Shown here piece by piece: positions 10,690-22,399 of a stretch of 52,500 bases of DNA. Below the pieces are notes generated by a model. It was given only the letters and a program-made list of their open reading frames with translations, ran no database searches and was not told the DNA's origin. The position numbers and the translations under genes are program-made. The DNA comes from Prorocentrum cordatum (lineage: Eukaryota; Sar; Dinophyceae; Prorocentrales; Prorocentraceae). Position 1 is the first letter of the stretch. Every line of letters begins with the position of its first letter. The stretch is from positions 941,674 through 994,173 of the forward strand of contig CAUYUJ010015271.1 in the NCBI GenBank assembly GCA_963575745.1, given 5' to 3'.

Positions 10690-11769
10690 GCGCCCGTAGT
10701 CTTGCACTGGTTTCACCCACCGTTACGCCCGTCGGCCCATCCACTTGCAGTTTGGCCGTTATTCCTGTAACCAGCATTAACATCAACATCAACAACAACA
10801 TCATCATCAGCAGCAGCATCATACACTGATCCCCATCCGTTGGATATGGAGAATAACATACCATGACCTAGCATAACGTAGCAGATAATACCATAGCATT
10901 ACATACCATACTGTATCAGAACATGCCATATCATACTTATCGTCATCTGTCGGCATCACCATACGCTGAGTGCATCAGCATACTCTGAGTAGGATGGAGA
11001 AGAGAGGGAGGAGGGGAGCAGGAGGAGCGAGGTTCGAGGCGTCTCAGTAATAACAAGAAACCATCCTAGGATATGGGGAATAAAGAAAACATAACAAAAC
11101 AAAAAGTCCTCCTGGAGCCCTCCTCGGGGCATCTTGGAGGCCTTCGGGCCGCCTTGTGGTCATCGTGAGCTCTTTCGATGCCAGTTGGGCGTGTCGGTAC
11201 CCGCCATGGGTTCCTGTTGAAGACATTTTGGGCATGTTGGAGGCGGCGGAGGCTGGATTTGGAGGTTCCGCAGGCCTCGGGAATGCGTTGAGGAGCTCGC
11301 CCACCTCCCCTCCCCTCCCCTCCGGGGGCCGCCCTCTAACAGGATTTGAGACCCCAGGGGAGAGGGAAAGGGGAATGGGGGACAGTCGATCATATCACAC
11401 TTCTGTGCACCCCTGGCAGGTGGAGGTCAGGGGTTCCCAGTTACCATTCGCAGTCGATGTGTCACCCCGACTCTTGCCTTCAATCTCACCCTCCGCTCCG
11501 CTCTGCGATCATCTTCGATACGAGGCTTTGCTCGCAGATTCGGACACCTTTTGCGCCGGTCCTGGCAGGCCGACGTGTACGTCCTCGCATCCCTCTGCAC
11601 GGCTATGCGCGAACGGTTGGACGCCTGCACCACTGGGCTCAAGTCCTTCGCCGCATCTGTCTCTTGTGCCCCTCAAGCTCATTGTGGGAAGCTGAAGCCA
11701 GCCATCAAATAAGGAAGGGAAGGATGCACGTTGAGAACGAAATTGCGGTGGAGGCGTTTGTAAAGGAAT
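10690..11769. other. Unassigned sequence
   Basis: Begins with AT-rich CATACCATA-type degenerate short repeats (about 10850-10990) and includes a brief GGGGCC-type patch near 11107-11160. The + frame at 11156-11695 is open for 179 codons, but I recognise nothing in its translation and do not call it. Confidence 0.4.
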
Positions 11770-11895
11770 AGCCCCACGAGGCGCCAGACCCTGGAGGATT
11801 CCGTATCCAATGATAGCGGCGGTGATATCCATGGCCGATTCACGATTGGAATCCCATTGGCTTCCAGACCCTAAATTCTTTATCTGAGGGTTCCT
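11770..11895 (-). repeat. Dispersed repeat with conserved minus-strand peptide, copy 2
   Basis: Same family as 3850-4012 and 37797-37945. The minus strand reads NLGSGSQWDSNRESAMDITA then AIIGYGILQGLAPRGAIP, inside a longer open frame (11509-11937). The DNA has diverged from copy 1 while the hydrophobic ITAAIIxxGILQGL core is kept. Confidence 0.6.
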
Positions 11896-11989
11896 TATCC
11901 TATGCCCAATCCGTAGCCTATCGAAGGACCAAGCCATTTTCAGTTGCGTGTAGCGTTGTTGTGGTGGGGGCCATCTCCATCACATGGTG

Positions 11990-12738
11990 CGGACCGCAGG
12001 AGGGAGGGTTCCAACGGGGCGACCGCATATGAGCGAGATCCGCGTGATGGGTGTGCTGAAACGTACGGAAAGACACTCAGCAAGTTCCCCTTTGGTGCCG
12101 CAGTTGGAGCCCCTTGTTCGGCACGATCTGCATGAGGGGTGTGCCTGGACGGGCGGAGTGACGCTATGCGAGCTCCCCTCTTGAGGTCGCAGGTGGAGCT
12201 CCACGATCCGCGTGAGGGGTGTGCCAGGACGGGCGGAGCGACGCTGTGCGAGCTCCGCTCTTAGGATCGCAGGTGGAGTTCCCTTATGGGACACGACCCT
12301 CGTAAGGGATTTGCGAAGATGGGCGGGCGGGCGCTATGCGAGCTCCCCGGCTCCTTGGCTTGGGGCCTTGGGTGGAGCTCCCTGTTGGGCACGATCTTGG
12401 GGCCGCAGGTGGAGCATCCTGCGTGGCACGATCCGCGTGAGGGGCCTACCGAAATGGGTGGGGAACCGCATGCGACCCTCCCCCCTGAGGGCGTCGGTGG
12501 AGCTACCCACGGGGCCACAAAACGTGTGAGGGATGTGCCAGAATTGGTGGGGAACTGCATGCGACCCAACCCCCCTGGAGGGCTTCGGATGAGCTCCCTG
12601 TGAGGCAATGAAACGTGAGAGGCGTGTACGGAAATGGGTCTGGGAACGCATACCCCCCCCTCCGCGCCAGAGAACTTCGGTGGAGCTCCCTATGGGGCCA
12701 CGAGACGTGTGAGGAGTGTGCCGAAGTGCGCATGCCCA
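11990..12738 (-). repeat. 90-bp satellite, locus 1 (inverted relative to locus 2)
   Basis: About eight diverged copies of the unit found at 43853-44886, here as its reverse complement. Recurring words are TCGGTGGAGCTCCC, ATGGGGCCACGA, CGTGTGAGGRGTGTGCC and GAAATGGGTG. The 90-bp period equals 30 codons, so frames remain open through the array. Confidence 0.88.
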
Positions 12739-12889
12739 GGACAGAGCAGAGGCAGGAATGGGAGGAGGGAGGAGGAGGAGGAAGAGCAGGGGAGGAGGAG
12801 AGAAGGAGAGAAGGAGAGAAGGAGAGACGCGGGACGCTGTCTCTTCAAAACGAGAACCCAAAACCACAGCCCTTTTGTTGCCGAAAAAT
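12739..12889. other. Purine-rich spacer
   Basis: GGAGGA/GAGA-rich DNA leading into the fold-back element. No feature was recognised. Confidence 0.4.
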
Positions 12890-13054
12890 GCATAAACATC
12901 ATATGTCTGAGCGCCGCGCGGATTTCTCGGATCTGCCCCGGACCCCCTGGTGACACCTTCGGCGCCGCCCCTGGCGCGCTCCGCGCACAAGGAAATGGGC
13001 CCAGCGCCAATCCGAGACATCCGAAGGGAATTTTGAAGTCCTATGTTTTTATGC
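12890..13054. mobile_element. Fold-back (MITE-like) element, family F, copy 1
   Basis: Inverted-repeat element whose ends read GCATAAACAT and ATGTTTTTATGC. Each arm contains a GGATYTCTCGGAT/ATCCGAGA word and GCGCTGG/CCAGCGC, around a core GGCGCGCTCCGCGC. Same architecture as copies at 30004, 38396 and 39795. Confidence 0.75.
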
Positions 13055-13699
13055 AGTTGCTTGGTCCTCGAATTGAGTTGCTGTCATTAGTCCGGAGTGT
13101 CCGGAAAATGGGTACGTGTGTCGCAGTTGGCCTGGGTCTTTCTATGGCCAGGTACGTCGAGCTTCCCCATGTGTATCCAACGCTTGGCCTCCGCATATCC
13201 CACATGTGAATCCAGCCATGCGTGTTTCCAGCTTCCTGGAATTGCGGGGTGCAGCACGGCAGTTCGAAGGGCAAATCTGAAGGTCGCGGGTCTTGCGGGT
13301 ACATCCAGCGCGCCATGAAAACACGAGGCTTGGCGCAATTGTTCGGGAGAGCGAACTCCGGATCGATGTTGGAGCGAGTGGTGACCCTTCGATCTGTTCT
13401 GGATGCCGTTGATTGACTGACCTGTAGGGTCGGCCTACGGTAAGTTAAAGTGAGGAAAGGATATCACGAGCAGCTCATGAATTCCATTCTGCGTTTCATG
13501 TCTCAAGTCGCTTTAGCATTCCAGACTTGTATGAACGCTTCTGTGTGTCTGCGTGGACGGCGGGTTCAGCCGAGATTGCATCCGGAACATGTTGGAAGGG
13601 CCAGCAGGGCGAGTACGCCGTGCACCCCTCTGCAGGCAGAGGGGGGCGGCGGATGACGGAAAGCGTGCGTAGTGTCGCGATCCGTTAGTTGGGAGAAAA
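13055..13699. other. Unassigned sequence
   Basis: Moderate-GC DNA with short open frames on both strands. No domain or repeat was identified. Confidence 0.4.
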
Positions 13700-14178
13700 A
13701 ATAATCACTGCATGAAGCTCACCATATGTGCAACTATTTGCATGGAAGTTTCGGCTGTGGGTGTCTAGGCGCAAGAGTTGTCGAATCTAAACGGGCTTGG
13801 ATATTGACAGGCTGGGGTTGGATCTAATTGCGAATGGGTTGGAGTGTGAATGAATATCAATAGTACGAGTAAGTCTATGCGCATAGGTCTGCGCACGTGT
13901 AAGCTTCGCGTGGGTGTATCTGCGCGTCTGTGGTCAGATCATGACTGGGCGTGATTGGGTCGAAATGGCCACGCGATCCTTCCCTCCATGGCGAAGCAAG
14001 GATTGGGGGTGCTCGTGCGAACGCCGTTCGATGCCTTTTGCGCTTCGTTGGCTGGCCCAGGAGATCCCACGCAACGGCTGGACCGTGATACGTCCAGCCG
14101 CGCCACGGAGAGGAGAGGCCCGATCTATAGGAGCATGCGAAAAACACTCGGGGTTGGAGCCACAGGAGGGGGGCAATC

Positions 14179-14212
<34 letters not shown>

Positions 14213-14550
14213 GAGAGAGAGAGGAGCACACGCAACATACAAAGGAGTCGTGGCCCAGGAGAGGCCCACTCTACAGGAACATAAAGAAAGCACATAGGGT
14301 TGAGGCCACAGGAGAAGGCCGAACATACGCAAACCACAAAAGGATTCGCGCCCTAGAAGAAACCCAATCTACAGGAACGTACGTAAAACACATCAGATTG
14401 GAGCCATTCATGTGGCCTCCAGGTGCCTCCTGGGGCTTCTCGGGAACTCTTGGAGCCTCCTGGGGCCTCTTGGGGCCTCCTGGTGCCTCCCCGTGCTTCC
14501 TCTTGCCTCCTGGAATTTCCTGGGGCCTCCCAGGGAGTCGCTTGGCATGT
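13700..14550 (+). repeat. Composite repeat A, copy 2
   Basis: Leader at about 13700-13900 homologous to 9330-9500; a spacer to about 14100; the 110-bp tandem module at 14100-14405 (CTATAGGAGCATGCG and GGGTTGGAGCCACAGGAG), interrupted by a TA/GA dinucleotide run at 14177-14222; then a GGGGCCTCCT 10-bp array at 14405-14550. Module order differs from copy 1, which has a 10-bp array on both sides of the 110-bp module. Confidence 0.8.
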
Positions 14551-15769
14551 CTTCTAGGGGCGGCGAGAGTCGCCACGGCCGCCTGCGCTTCCCTTCGGCA
14601 TCTTGCGTTTGATGGGCTGCTTTCTGAATGTTATTGCCCTCGTTGGGGCCATCGCCAGGCGCCCCCTGGCCGCCGCCATGATTCGCGCCAAGAGCATCGA
14701 AGCCCTCGACGACAACGCTCGGCCCCGAGGCGCCGATTTCAAGCTGCACGTCGATCGCTCGCCCATCTCGGCTGTCGGGAACGGCAGGCAGGCGATCGAC
14801 TGCATAGTCTTGGGTGCCCAGCAGCCGGAGGAGGCTGGATTCTGCAGCCGCGCGACAACATCCCGGCAGGCTGGCGCGCCTGCTACCTCTCGATCGCGTG
14901 GGCGAAGACCAAAGTCAGCCTGGTTCACGCGCAGAGCGCGCCAGCAGGCCGCTGGCATCATCGGACCCGCACTCTCGGCTGAGATCGCCATTATCATCTC
15001 TTCCCAGGCCGTCGGCTTGCAGGTCCGGGAACTCCCTGGCCGCGAACATCCGGGGCCCCCGGCCCAAAAGCCTCCCAATTCTGGCACTGGCGACGCCGCG
15101 GGAAAGCCATTTCGGCCCAGGGGCCGAAACCCCAAGGCCACGTCCCGACATCAGGCTGACCGCGCCAGAACTCGACGCGCATCTGAGTTGGCCCCGACCA
15201 TTGGCAGGCGCGCGCGCGTCGTTCGCGGGTCGCGGGGCCGCCCCCGTGATCAATTATGGTTGCGAACGCTATGGGGCCTCTCTTCGGGAGCTGCTCGGCC
15301 CGCGGCGCTCTCGCCAAGGCGACGAGGCCTCCGGTCCGCGCTGCTTCCCGAGAGGGGGCCCGCCTGCCTCGCCCGAGTCGCGCGCTCGCGGCGCTGTTCG
15401 AAAGCCGACGGGGCCGGAGGCAGGCTTGCGCGGCGTTCAGTGGCTGGCCCCATTTCCGCGATGCTGGCGCCCCTCTCCCGCCTCGGACGGGAGATGGGCC
15501 CCCCCTGCCCCTATCAGGGCGACCCGGGCAATCGCCCCCCCGCCCCGCCCCCCCAGGGCCCATCTCGAGGAGGCCGCCCCCAGGGGCTTGGAGAGGGGCA
15601 TCGGCGCCGAGCGCAGTTTCAAGCGCGCGCTCTCGCACGACGCGGCCCGGTCAGCGCTGGCTTCTAGCAAGTTCATACCGCTGGAGAAGGGGTCTCTCAG
15701 AGCGGGTGCTGGGGGGGCCGCGTGGACTCGAATGCGGGCTAGGAGCGAAGGGCGCCAGTTTGCTAACGA
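14551..15769. other. GC-rich unassigned stretch, possible decayed retroelement
   Basis: Several frames are open for hundreds of codons on both strands, so openness is uninformative. It lies upstream of an RNase H-like fragment (16640-16865) and may be part of the same decayed element, but I could not identify a domain in it. Confidence 0.35.
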
Positions 15770-15816
15770 CCCTATCTCTCTTTCTCTTTCTCTGTCTCTT
15801 TCTCTTTTTTTCTTTA

Positions 15817-15849
<33 letters not shown>

Positions 15850-15910
15850 TTTTATTTCTCTCTTTCTCTCTTTCTCTCTTGCTCTATTTCTGCCTTTCTC
15901 TCTTTCTCGA

Positions 15911-15948
<38 letters not shown>

Positions 15949-16112
15949 CCTCTCTCTCTCTCTCTCTCTATGTTTTTCGTCTATCTCTCTCTCTTTCTAT
16001 GTTCTTCTATGTCTCCATATATTTCTCATTCTCTGTATAGTTATCTTCCTCTTTCTCTCTTTATATCTCTCTCTCTCTCTCTCTCTCACTCTCTCTCTCT
16101 CTCTCTTTCCCA
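15770..16112. repeat. (TC)n / TTTCTC polypyrimidine tract
   Basis: About 340 bases of almost pure pyrimidine on the + strand, mainly TC dinucleotides with T-runs. It ends at GCGGGGGCGCCCCG-type GC-rich DNA. Confidence 0.97.
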
Positions 16113-16639
16113 TCGCCCGCGGGGGCGCCCCGTCTGCGACGAGCTCGGGCGAGAGCTCGTCGCCGCGGCGCAGGTCGACGGCGCGGTTGAGTTCGGCCAT
16201 CACGGAGCCGATAAGTTTTTTTTCTTTGCTCGCGGGGGCACCCCCCACCCCAGGGATCGCGCCCCTCCGCCCGCGCACTTAGAGGACTGGACCATTGATT
16301 TTCATTGATGCATTGACCCCCCAAACCCCGAGCAGTTGGAAGGCGAAATTTCTTCGTTGGCGTGTCCTGCGCCAGGTCCTCGGTTCGCGAAATGAACTGC
16401 GCCTCTCAGAGTGTTTTCTTTCATGCGTCCATTGGGTATTGACCTGCAGGGTGGTCGGCCCAGCATGAGCCCACCTGTCGCGAACTCCGTGGGCCGCTGA
16501 GACACGCGGGCACCCGGCAGCTTTTCAGCTGGCAACGGGGCCCAGTGATATTACGTCGAAGTGTAGGAATGTCGTTGGTCCGCACGCCTCGCCGCATCGC
16601 GTTTCTGTCTCAGAGAAGCGCAATGTCGCGGGCCGCGCG
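16113..16639. other. Unassigned sequence
   Basis: Contains a GCGACGAGCTCGGGCGAGAGCTCGTCGC palindrome-like patch near 16135-16165. No gene was recognised. Confidence 0.35.
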
Positions 16640-16865
16640 TCGCGAGCTAGATCTCACGCGTCCTTCGGACCCAGTGAGCAGGAGGCCCGCGCCAAAGCGC
16701 ATCAGGATCTTATCGAGGCGGACATTCGCGATGACATCTGCTTTCGCCGCGAAAGCAATAACGCTGCGGACCACGCAGCTAAACGCGCAGCGTCTCTCCA
16801 TGCGTTGCCAGATGAGGCCTTGTCGGCAGAGCTCACAGAGGAGTTAAAGTACGCCCGTGCTTTTT
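16640..16865 (+). pseudogene. Retroelement RNase H C-terminal fragment
   Basis: The + frame reads AKAHQDLIEADI, then an acidic segment, then NNAADHAAKRAASLH and PDEALSAELTEELKYAR. The KAHQ...(G/N)NxAADxxAK pattern fits the C-terminal half of the RNase HI domain carried by many LINEs, where a His and the last catalytic Asp lie. The frame is open without an initiator and no N-terminal RNase H half was found next to it; the TC tract lies about 0.5 kb upstream. Likely a decayed fragment. Confidence 0.5.
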
Positions 16866-17799
16866 GTTTTCTTAGCATGCGCCTGCTGCCTCTGCGGAAG
16901 CCGCCCCGAGTGTTCGGCGCCGTCGAATGCGTTCGGCCCCCGTCGGGCCTCCGTTGGGCCCCGGGCACGCCACTCGCATGCTTGGGCGTCTGCTGCCAAT
17001 TCCTGGCGCTACTCCGCTTGTTGGCGCGCCGCCTGTTTAGCCTGGCCGAGGAAGCCCCCCCCCTGCGCCAGAGCGCCGGGCCCCCTTAAAGTGCGGTTTT
17101 CCTTCGGCTCCATGACCTTAGTCGCACTTGCATCGAATGGCCTCGCAGCGACGGCGCTATGTTCGCGATTTGTTTACCCTGCATGTCCTACAGTTCGCGC
17201 GGAAGGATCGCTGCCTCGCGCGCCCGCTGCCAGCCGCGCCCTTCTCGGTTCAGAAAGTGGGCGCGGTCGAGGATGCGCGGGAGCGAGCGCCCCAAGCGCC
17301 CGCTGGCGTCAGTCGACTGCGCGACGGATCTCGGCACCGAGCCCCCGCGGCCTCGCGCGCCCCGCGCGCGGGCGGCCGAGGGCGACGGGGCCGAGTCCGC
17401 CGCCGCTCCCTCGCTCGCCGCTGCGAGGCAGGCTCAGGATAGCGGGGCGGGGGGCGGGGGGGGCGGGCGGGAGGTCGGTCGGATCTGAAACGCAATTGCT
17501 TTTCCAATTGAGGGGCTGGCCCCCCCCCAACCCCCCTTGGCTCACGCGCGCGCGACGTCGCTCCTTCGTTCCAGTTTCCAGCCAAACGACGTGGAGTTGC
17601 GCCTCTGCTGTCGCCGCCCCAGAGGTCGCTGAACATTGCATACAGTGGTGGAAAGGAACGCCCCCCCCTGGCCTGGTTCCTCGATTTCGGGACGCGCCAG
17701 ATACACCTCGGGGCCTCCCCGGGCCCAGCGGCGTCTCTTTCGGGCGACCGGCGCGCCCTGGGTCAAAGAGGCGGCAGCGCGGCCACCTTTTGCATCCTG

Positions 17800-17975
17800 C
17801 CCAGTCGGGCCGCGACGCCACAGTTCGCTTATATAACACATGTGTGCCATCCACTCTTAGCCGCGTCGCTCAGTTCTTCTGTGTGGAGCAGACAGTCGCT
17901 TGCCGAGAACTGCGCATGCGTCGCGAAATGCTGGCCTTTTTCCGCCGAACTCGTTTCGCGGAGTTGACCTCGTCG
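17800..17975 (+). pseudogene. LINE C-terminal region fragment
   Basis: The + frame reads VRLYNTCVPSTLSRVAQFF and then a basic segment. A YNTxxxPxLxxxAQ pattern is typical of the region after reverse transcriptase in dinoflagellate LINE proteins, as far as I recall that family. It lies inside an 801-codon open frame (16857-19262) that I regard as a patchwork of decayed elements kept open by GC-rich composition. Confidence 0.4.
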
Positions 17976-18059
17976 CAATTCCCGACTGGGTTCCAGCGCC
18001 CGCCCCAGCTTCGCCCCAGGCAGTCGCACTCGCTGCCGCCATGCGTTGCGATGCGGTCA

Positions 18060-19262
18060 CGTTTCAGAGCGGCTGGGAAGATTGATTCTCCCGCTTGTGC
18101 GACGCGGCATGGGAAAATTGCGCGATCCGCAATTCCCCGCCCCTATCGCACAGCGCGGCTCGAACATCTGTTCGGGCCAGCGATGCGGAATTCCCCCCCA
18201 ACCAAGCGCTCAGGTCCGCTCGAGCAGAGGGCCGCGACGAGGTCGCAGCTGCCGCCCCCGCAGCGCCGAGCCCGCGTCCAGAGAGCGACCGCTGCTTCAC
18301 TTCGGGCCGCGCGTTGTTCGTCGCCCTTCTCCGCCGCGCTCACCAAACGGCACGGGGCCCCCAGCTGCCGCGCCCCGGCGATCTCTCCAAGCGCTGGGCA
18401 TCGTTGCCAAGGACTCTCTGGCGGCCCGTGCCAGGAACGCCCGCGCCGAGATCCAGGACCGCACGAAGAAGAAGCGCAAGGGCCGCAGCGGCCAGCCACC
18501 CCAGGAGGCGGCGGCGGCAGCGAGGGAGGCGCACCCGCTTCCAAGGGCAACGAGGCCGACGCCGCCACTCAGGGGTCAGCCGCGGCCAAGGAGAAGTTGG
18601 AGGAGAAGGAGCTCAAGGAGGCGGCGGCCCGCCCCTCGAAGATGAAGCTCCAGGCGCAGCAGGCGGCCGAGGCCGCCATGGGCGGCGGCAAAGGCGAGCC
18701 CGCGGCGCCCGACGTGAAGAAGGAGCGACTGTCAGTGGCAGTTCGCTCTTCGACATCAGGCTCGTCGAGTGCGACCAGCGCTGGCGCTGCCGCATCTTCG
18801 GGGTTTGGGTCTAGCACATCGTCCATTGGTTCATCTGCACCTTCCAGGCCCAGTGCGTCTACTGGGCAGGCCCTGTCGTCAATAGGCCCCAGTGCTTCTA
18901 CAGGGCAACCATTGGATGCTGGATCAAACAAGTCACTCCCCTTTTTCTGCGCCAACATCAGCTGCATGGGGGACAAGGCCTGGGGCGCCTCCTCCACCTG
19001 CAGCAGCAGAAGTACGACGTCATTTTCACGCGCGGGACACGCCCACGCCAAGGGCTGCACTTCTTGGCGCAAGAAGGCGCGAGACAGCTCTCTCAAGCAC
19101 CTGGTCAACGGTGCTCGACCCAAGACAAGATTGCTCGTCGCTGGAGGGGTTGAGTTGAGGGCGTCGCGTGAGAGAGGTGTTTTTTTTCTGTCTCGCGATC
19201 ATATTCTTGTGCAGGTTTTAGATGAAGCCAGAGCAGCCTCGGGATTCAAAGCAGATAGGTGA
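18060..19262 (+). other. Low-complexity open frame, unassigned
   Basis: The distal part of the long + frame contains an Ala/Lys/Glu-rich, probably helical stretch (about 18580-18740, KLEEKELKEAAA and similar), then a Ser/Gly-rich stretch with a short repeat (SASTGQALSSIGPSASTGQP) at about 18840-18920. The minus strand is also open over 18569-19123. Could be an ORF1-like segment of a retroelement; no function is assigned. Confidence 0.3.
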
Positions 19263-19387
19263 TCGGCGCGTGGCGGGTTCCTGTCTGTCTTGATCCATTG
19301 CAATGGCTTGTCTTTTGTGCACAGCACCTCTAAAGGGGCGTTCGCCCATCGGGTTGCGCGAACAGACTGTCGCGCGATCTCGCAAAT

Positions 19388-20374
19388 TTGCCAGCCTCGC
19401 CCCTGTGTCCCCAGCTGCCCCGGGCAACTGCCGCCGACGGGATGCGTTCCCCAGCCGCGTTGGGAACGCATTTCCTCGAGCGTACGGGTGGCCAGATGTT
19501 AACCCGCCCTCTGGATCTCACTTGCAGGCCTGGGGGCGGCCGCAAACCTTTTTACTTCGACGATTTAGTTGTGTCCCTCGGTCCGTTTGCACACGCGCAG
19601 CGTGCAGGGCGCGCGCGATGCGCCGTGAAGGCCACGCGCACGATTGCGCGTCTAGCTCGCGGGACTGGGGGCTCAGCTTTTCATTCGACTCCTGGAGCTT
19701 GCTTCCATGCCCCCCCCCTAGCCCTCGCGCCTCAGAGGGAGGCCGCGGAAGAGTCCAAGTCCCCCGTCAAACAGCAGAAGCAAGCTGTCGCTAGGCAGCG
19801 TGCGCTTGAGAAACGAAACAGCAAGCCCACTGCCTGGTCTGGCGAAGCATTGGAAGCGGGCCCGGATTTGAAGGTCATTCCGATTGGAGGGGGGGGGGGG
19901 GGGGGGGCGAGGCCTCGGGCGTCGAAGCAGGAGGCTTCGAGAACATCGCGGAGGCCCACGACTCCGACCTGGGGCGGCACCTTCGAGCATGACCCGTGGG
20001 CCGACGAGCCCAACTTTGGAGCGGCCGCGCCGCCCCTTGCTTTGTCTGCCTCTGCTCGCGTTCCAGCATCGGCCGAACCCAACCCGCAGTTTGATTATTC
20101 GGCCCCAGCGGCGAACCTCGAGAGTAATGCCCCAGAAGCAGACGCCCAGGAGGAGCCGCCCCAGTCTCAGTCGGCGGGCTCAGCGCCCCCTGGGCTTGAG
20201 TTTCAGATTGCCAATGGATATTGCATGGCCGCCAGAAGAAACGTCGGGTTCTCTCCGAACCCGCCCCGCCCCACTGCCGACGCTGTCGCTTCCTCCGTAA
20301 AATTTCGGCTTGGGGCCCAGGCTTCGCACTATGCCAGCGCGCTCTGTTGCAGTCGGGCGCGGACGGTGAAATAG
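19388..20374 (+). pseudogene. Retroelement ORF1-like segment
   Basis: A 328-codon + frame ending at a stop at 20374. The front is Arg-rich and unlikely to be original coding. From about 19730 it reads as a charged helix (EESKSPVKQQKQAVARQRALEKR), a Gly run from a G-homopolymer at 19889-19907, then FEHDPWADEPNFG and a Pro/Ala/Ser-rich acidic tail (QFDYSAPAANLE, AQEEPPQSQS). DPWAD plus disordered Pro-rich sequence upstream of reverse transcriptase is something I associate with dinoflagellate retroelements. It precedes the RT fragments at 21129 and 22400 on the same strand. No initiator is certain. Confidence 0.4.
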
Positions 20375-21128
20375 GCGGCGCACGCTCGCCACCATTTGCC
20401 CGCGCCCGCCCCTTCGAAGGGACAGGCCCCGCAGTTCAAGGTCTGCGCGGTCCCGCAGTCCGCGCCACGGCGCACGGCAGCCTTACGCGACAATGACAGC
20501 GGGCGGTGGACTCGCCCATCGACGGCGTCGAGCAGTTTTCAGCGGCACAGGAGGCGGACCAACGGATCCCAGCAGCAGGGAATGCTGCTTCATGCGGCGC
20601 GTGACCTTCTCGCCACAGTGCCTGCGGATCGTCAGGCCTTATTTCGACCTCGTGATCACTACAAGTGGGGCCAGTGGAAGATTTGCTTGGAAACTCTGGA
20701 TCTACGCCCGGACGACGCGCTCACAACAGGCGCTCGTTCTGCCGATCGTCTTGCTCAGCGCAGCCAGCATCGCGCCATCAGCCGGTCGGTTTCGCAATTC
20801 CGCGAGCGGGGTGAGACGGCGCCCGCTGGCAAAGCTCTACGTCGTTATATACGTCAGCCACGTCTTGGCCCCGAGGAGTTTGAAGTTGGGCAACGCGCCC
20901 TTTGTGCCCTCGGGAGAGCCTGGAGAATAAGACCGAACGGTGCGAGACTTTCTGGAGGCCTTCAGGTCAGGATCTTGAGCAGCTTGAGGATTTGGTCGCA
21001 GATATCCGAGTGCGCGTCCAGAGTGCTCCACGATCACCCATTGAGATTGTCGGTACACGACGTGCGCTACGACGTATGATTCCATCTTCCGCTATGGGGG
21101 TTGGCCGCTGGTGCAGCGCTGACAGCGA
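20375..21128 (+). other. Region between ORF1-like and RT fragments
   Basis: Several short + frames overlap (20396-21079, 20493-20930, 20902-21321). They probably represent one frameshifted retroelement coding region. No motif could be placed with confidence. Confidence 0.35.
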
Positions 21129-21446
21129 TTGGTCATCTTTTCTTTTTCGCGCGCCTGGCCCCAGGCGAGAGGAGATCACGTTCGCGCATGGGCCGACCAG
21201 TGCGAGAATTCTGCGGTTCGCGATGTATTTCTCAAGCAGCCGATGGAAGAACTCGCAGCACAGCTCGACGCCGCCCACGGGCGCGGACATGTGGATATCG
21301 CATATGTTTACGACAGTGTAAGGTGGCATGAGATTGGACAGGCAGCATTGAGATTTGATTTCCCTCCCGAAATCCTCGGCTCGGAACTTCAGCAGTGCAT
21401 GGCCGCTCGCTGTGTCAGGCAGGAAGGTGCGCATGGCTTTATTTAA
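21129..21446 (+). pseudogene. Reverse transcriptase fragment A
   Basis: The + frame reads ADQCENSAVRDVFLKQPMEE, then AHGRGHVDIAYVYDSVRWHE, then IGQAALRFDFPPEILGSELQ. This fits an RT segment in which a beta strand carrying the first catalytic Asp (AYVYDSVRW in place of the usual YLDLxKxFD) is followed by a helix and a gfPxxIL motif. About 105 codons. The continuation is broken by the GGGGCC-type array starting near 21515; a matching YxDD-like box appears on the far side at 22435. Divergent, so fold-level confidence only. Confidence 0.45.
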
Positions 21447-21514
21447 TCGCTTCGCTCATTCCGCCGGCCCATACAGTCTCATGTCTGCCGTTTGCCCGAG
21501 GGCCTGGTGTCAAT

Positions 21515-22202
21515 GCGGCGCTTTGGGGGTTCCTGGGGCCGCTTGGGGGACTCCTGGGGCGCTCGGGGGGGCATTTGGGGGGCCTCCTGGGGCCGCTTGG
21601 GGGACTCTTGGGGGCCTCCTGAGGGCCCCGTGGGGGCCTCTTGGGGCCTCTTAGGGGCCTCGTAGGGGCTTCTTAGGGCCGAGGGCTCGAAATGTTGTTT
21701 CGTGTTCCCTCTCTGGGGCCCCTTTGGGGGCGTTCTTGGGGCCCTCTTGGACCGTTTTGGAGGCTTCTTGGGCCGTCTTCGAGCCCTCTTGGGCCATCTT
21801 GGGGCCCTCTTGGGTGCCTCTTGGGCCCTCTTGGGGCGATCTTGGGGGCCTCTTGGGCCGTCTTGGGGCGTCGGGAAGCCGAAAAGGTGGAAGCTCCAAA
21901 ATCTCTCAAAAACCTATGGAAAAACAATGATTTTTGCCTCCGGGGGCCCTATTGGGAGTGCTCTTGGAGGCCTCTTGGGGCGTCTGGGGGCTATCTTGGG
22001 CGTCTTGGAGCGATCTTGTGGCATGTCGGACCCCTCGTGTACCATCTTGGGGGCCTCTTGGGGGCCTCTTGGCCTTTCTTGGGGCTCTCGGGGACGTCTC
22101 GGAGCCCTGTTGGTGCGCTCATGGAGCGCTCGGGGGGACCCGGCCGGGACCCGGCCGGGACCCGGCCGGGACCCGGCCGGGGACCGGCCGGGACCTGGTC
22201 GG
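21515..22202 (+). repeat. 10-11-bp GGGGCC-type array plus GGACCCGGCCG array
   Basis: GGGGCCTCTT/GGGCCGTCTT units of 10-11 bp over 21515-22130, including a single-copy core at 21870-21945 (GGAAGCCGAAAAGG ... CAATGATTTTTGCCTC) shared with 35584, 42478 and 42888. It ends in a perfect 11-bp GGACCCGGCCG array at 22136-22202. It separates two halves of a reverse transcriptase, which suggests insertion or local expansion within the element. Confidence 0.9.
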
Positions 22203-22399
22203 GGTACTTTTCGTCCGGGGACCCCCAGGGGCCGCCCCGCGCGCGCGAACTAGAAAATTGTTAACCAGTTACCGGAGATCTTAGCACGCCTCTGGCCCGT
22301 TGGGCCGGCGAATTTGTTTCCTCGGCGCGGTCCATTGCGCGGGGCGTCAGAACAGGCACGAGGCCGGAAAGTGTGCTACCCATTTCTTTATGGATAAAA

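Noticed and set aside
11930-11950. Third spliced-leader relic (AAGCCATTTTCAG)
   Set aside because: Only a short core word matches; well within chance.
14603-16308. Three long overlapping + frames (354-408 codons)
   Set aside because: GC-rich stop-poor DNA followed by a TC tract translated as Ser/Leu; no motif supports any frame.
16857-19262. 801-codon open frame on the + strand
   Set aside because: Runs through at least two unrelated decayed retroelement pieces and low-complexity DNA; other frames and the minus strand are also open there, so openness reflects GC-rich composition.
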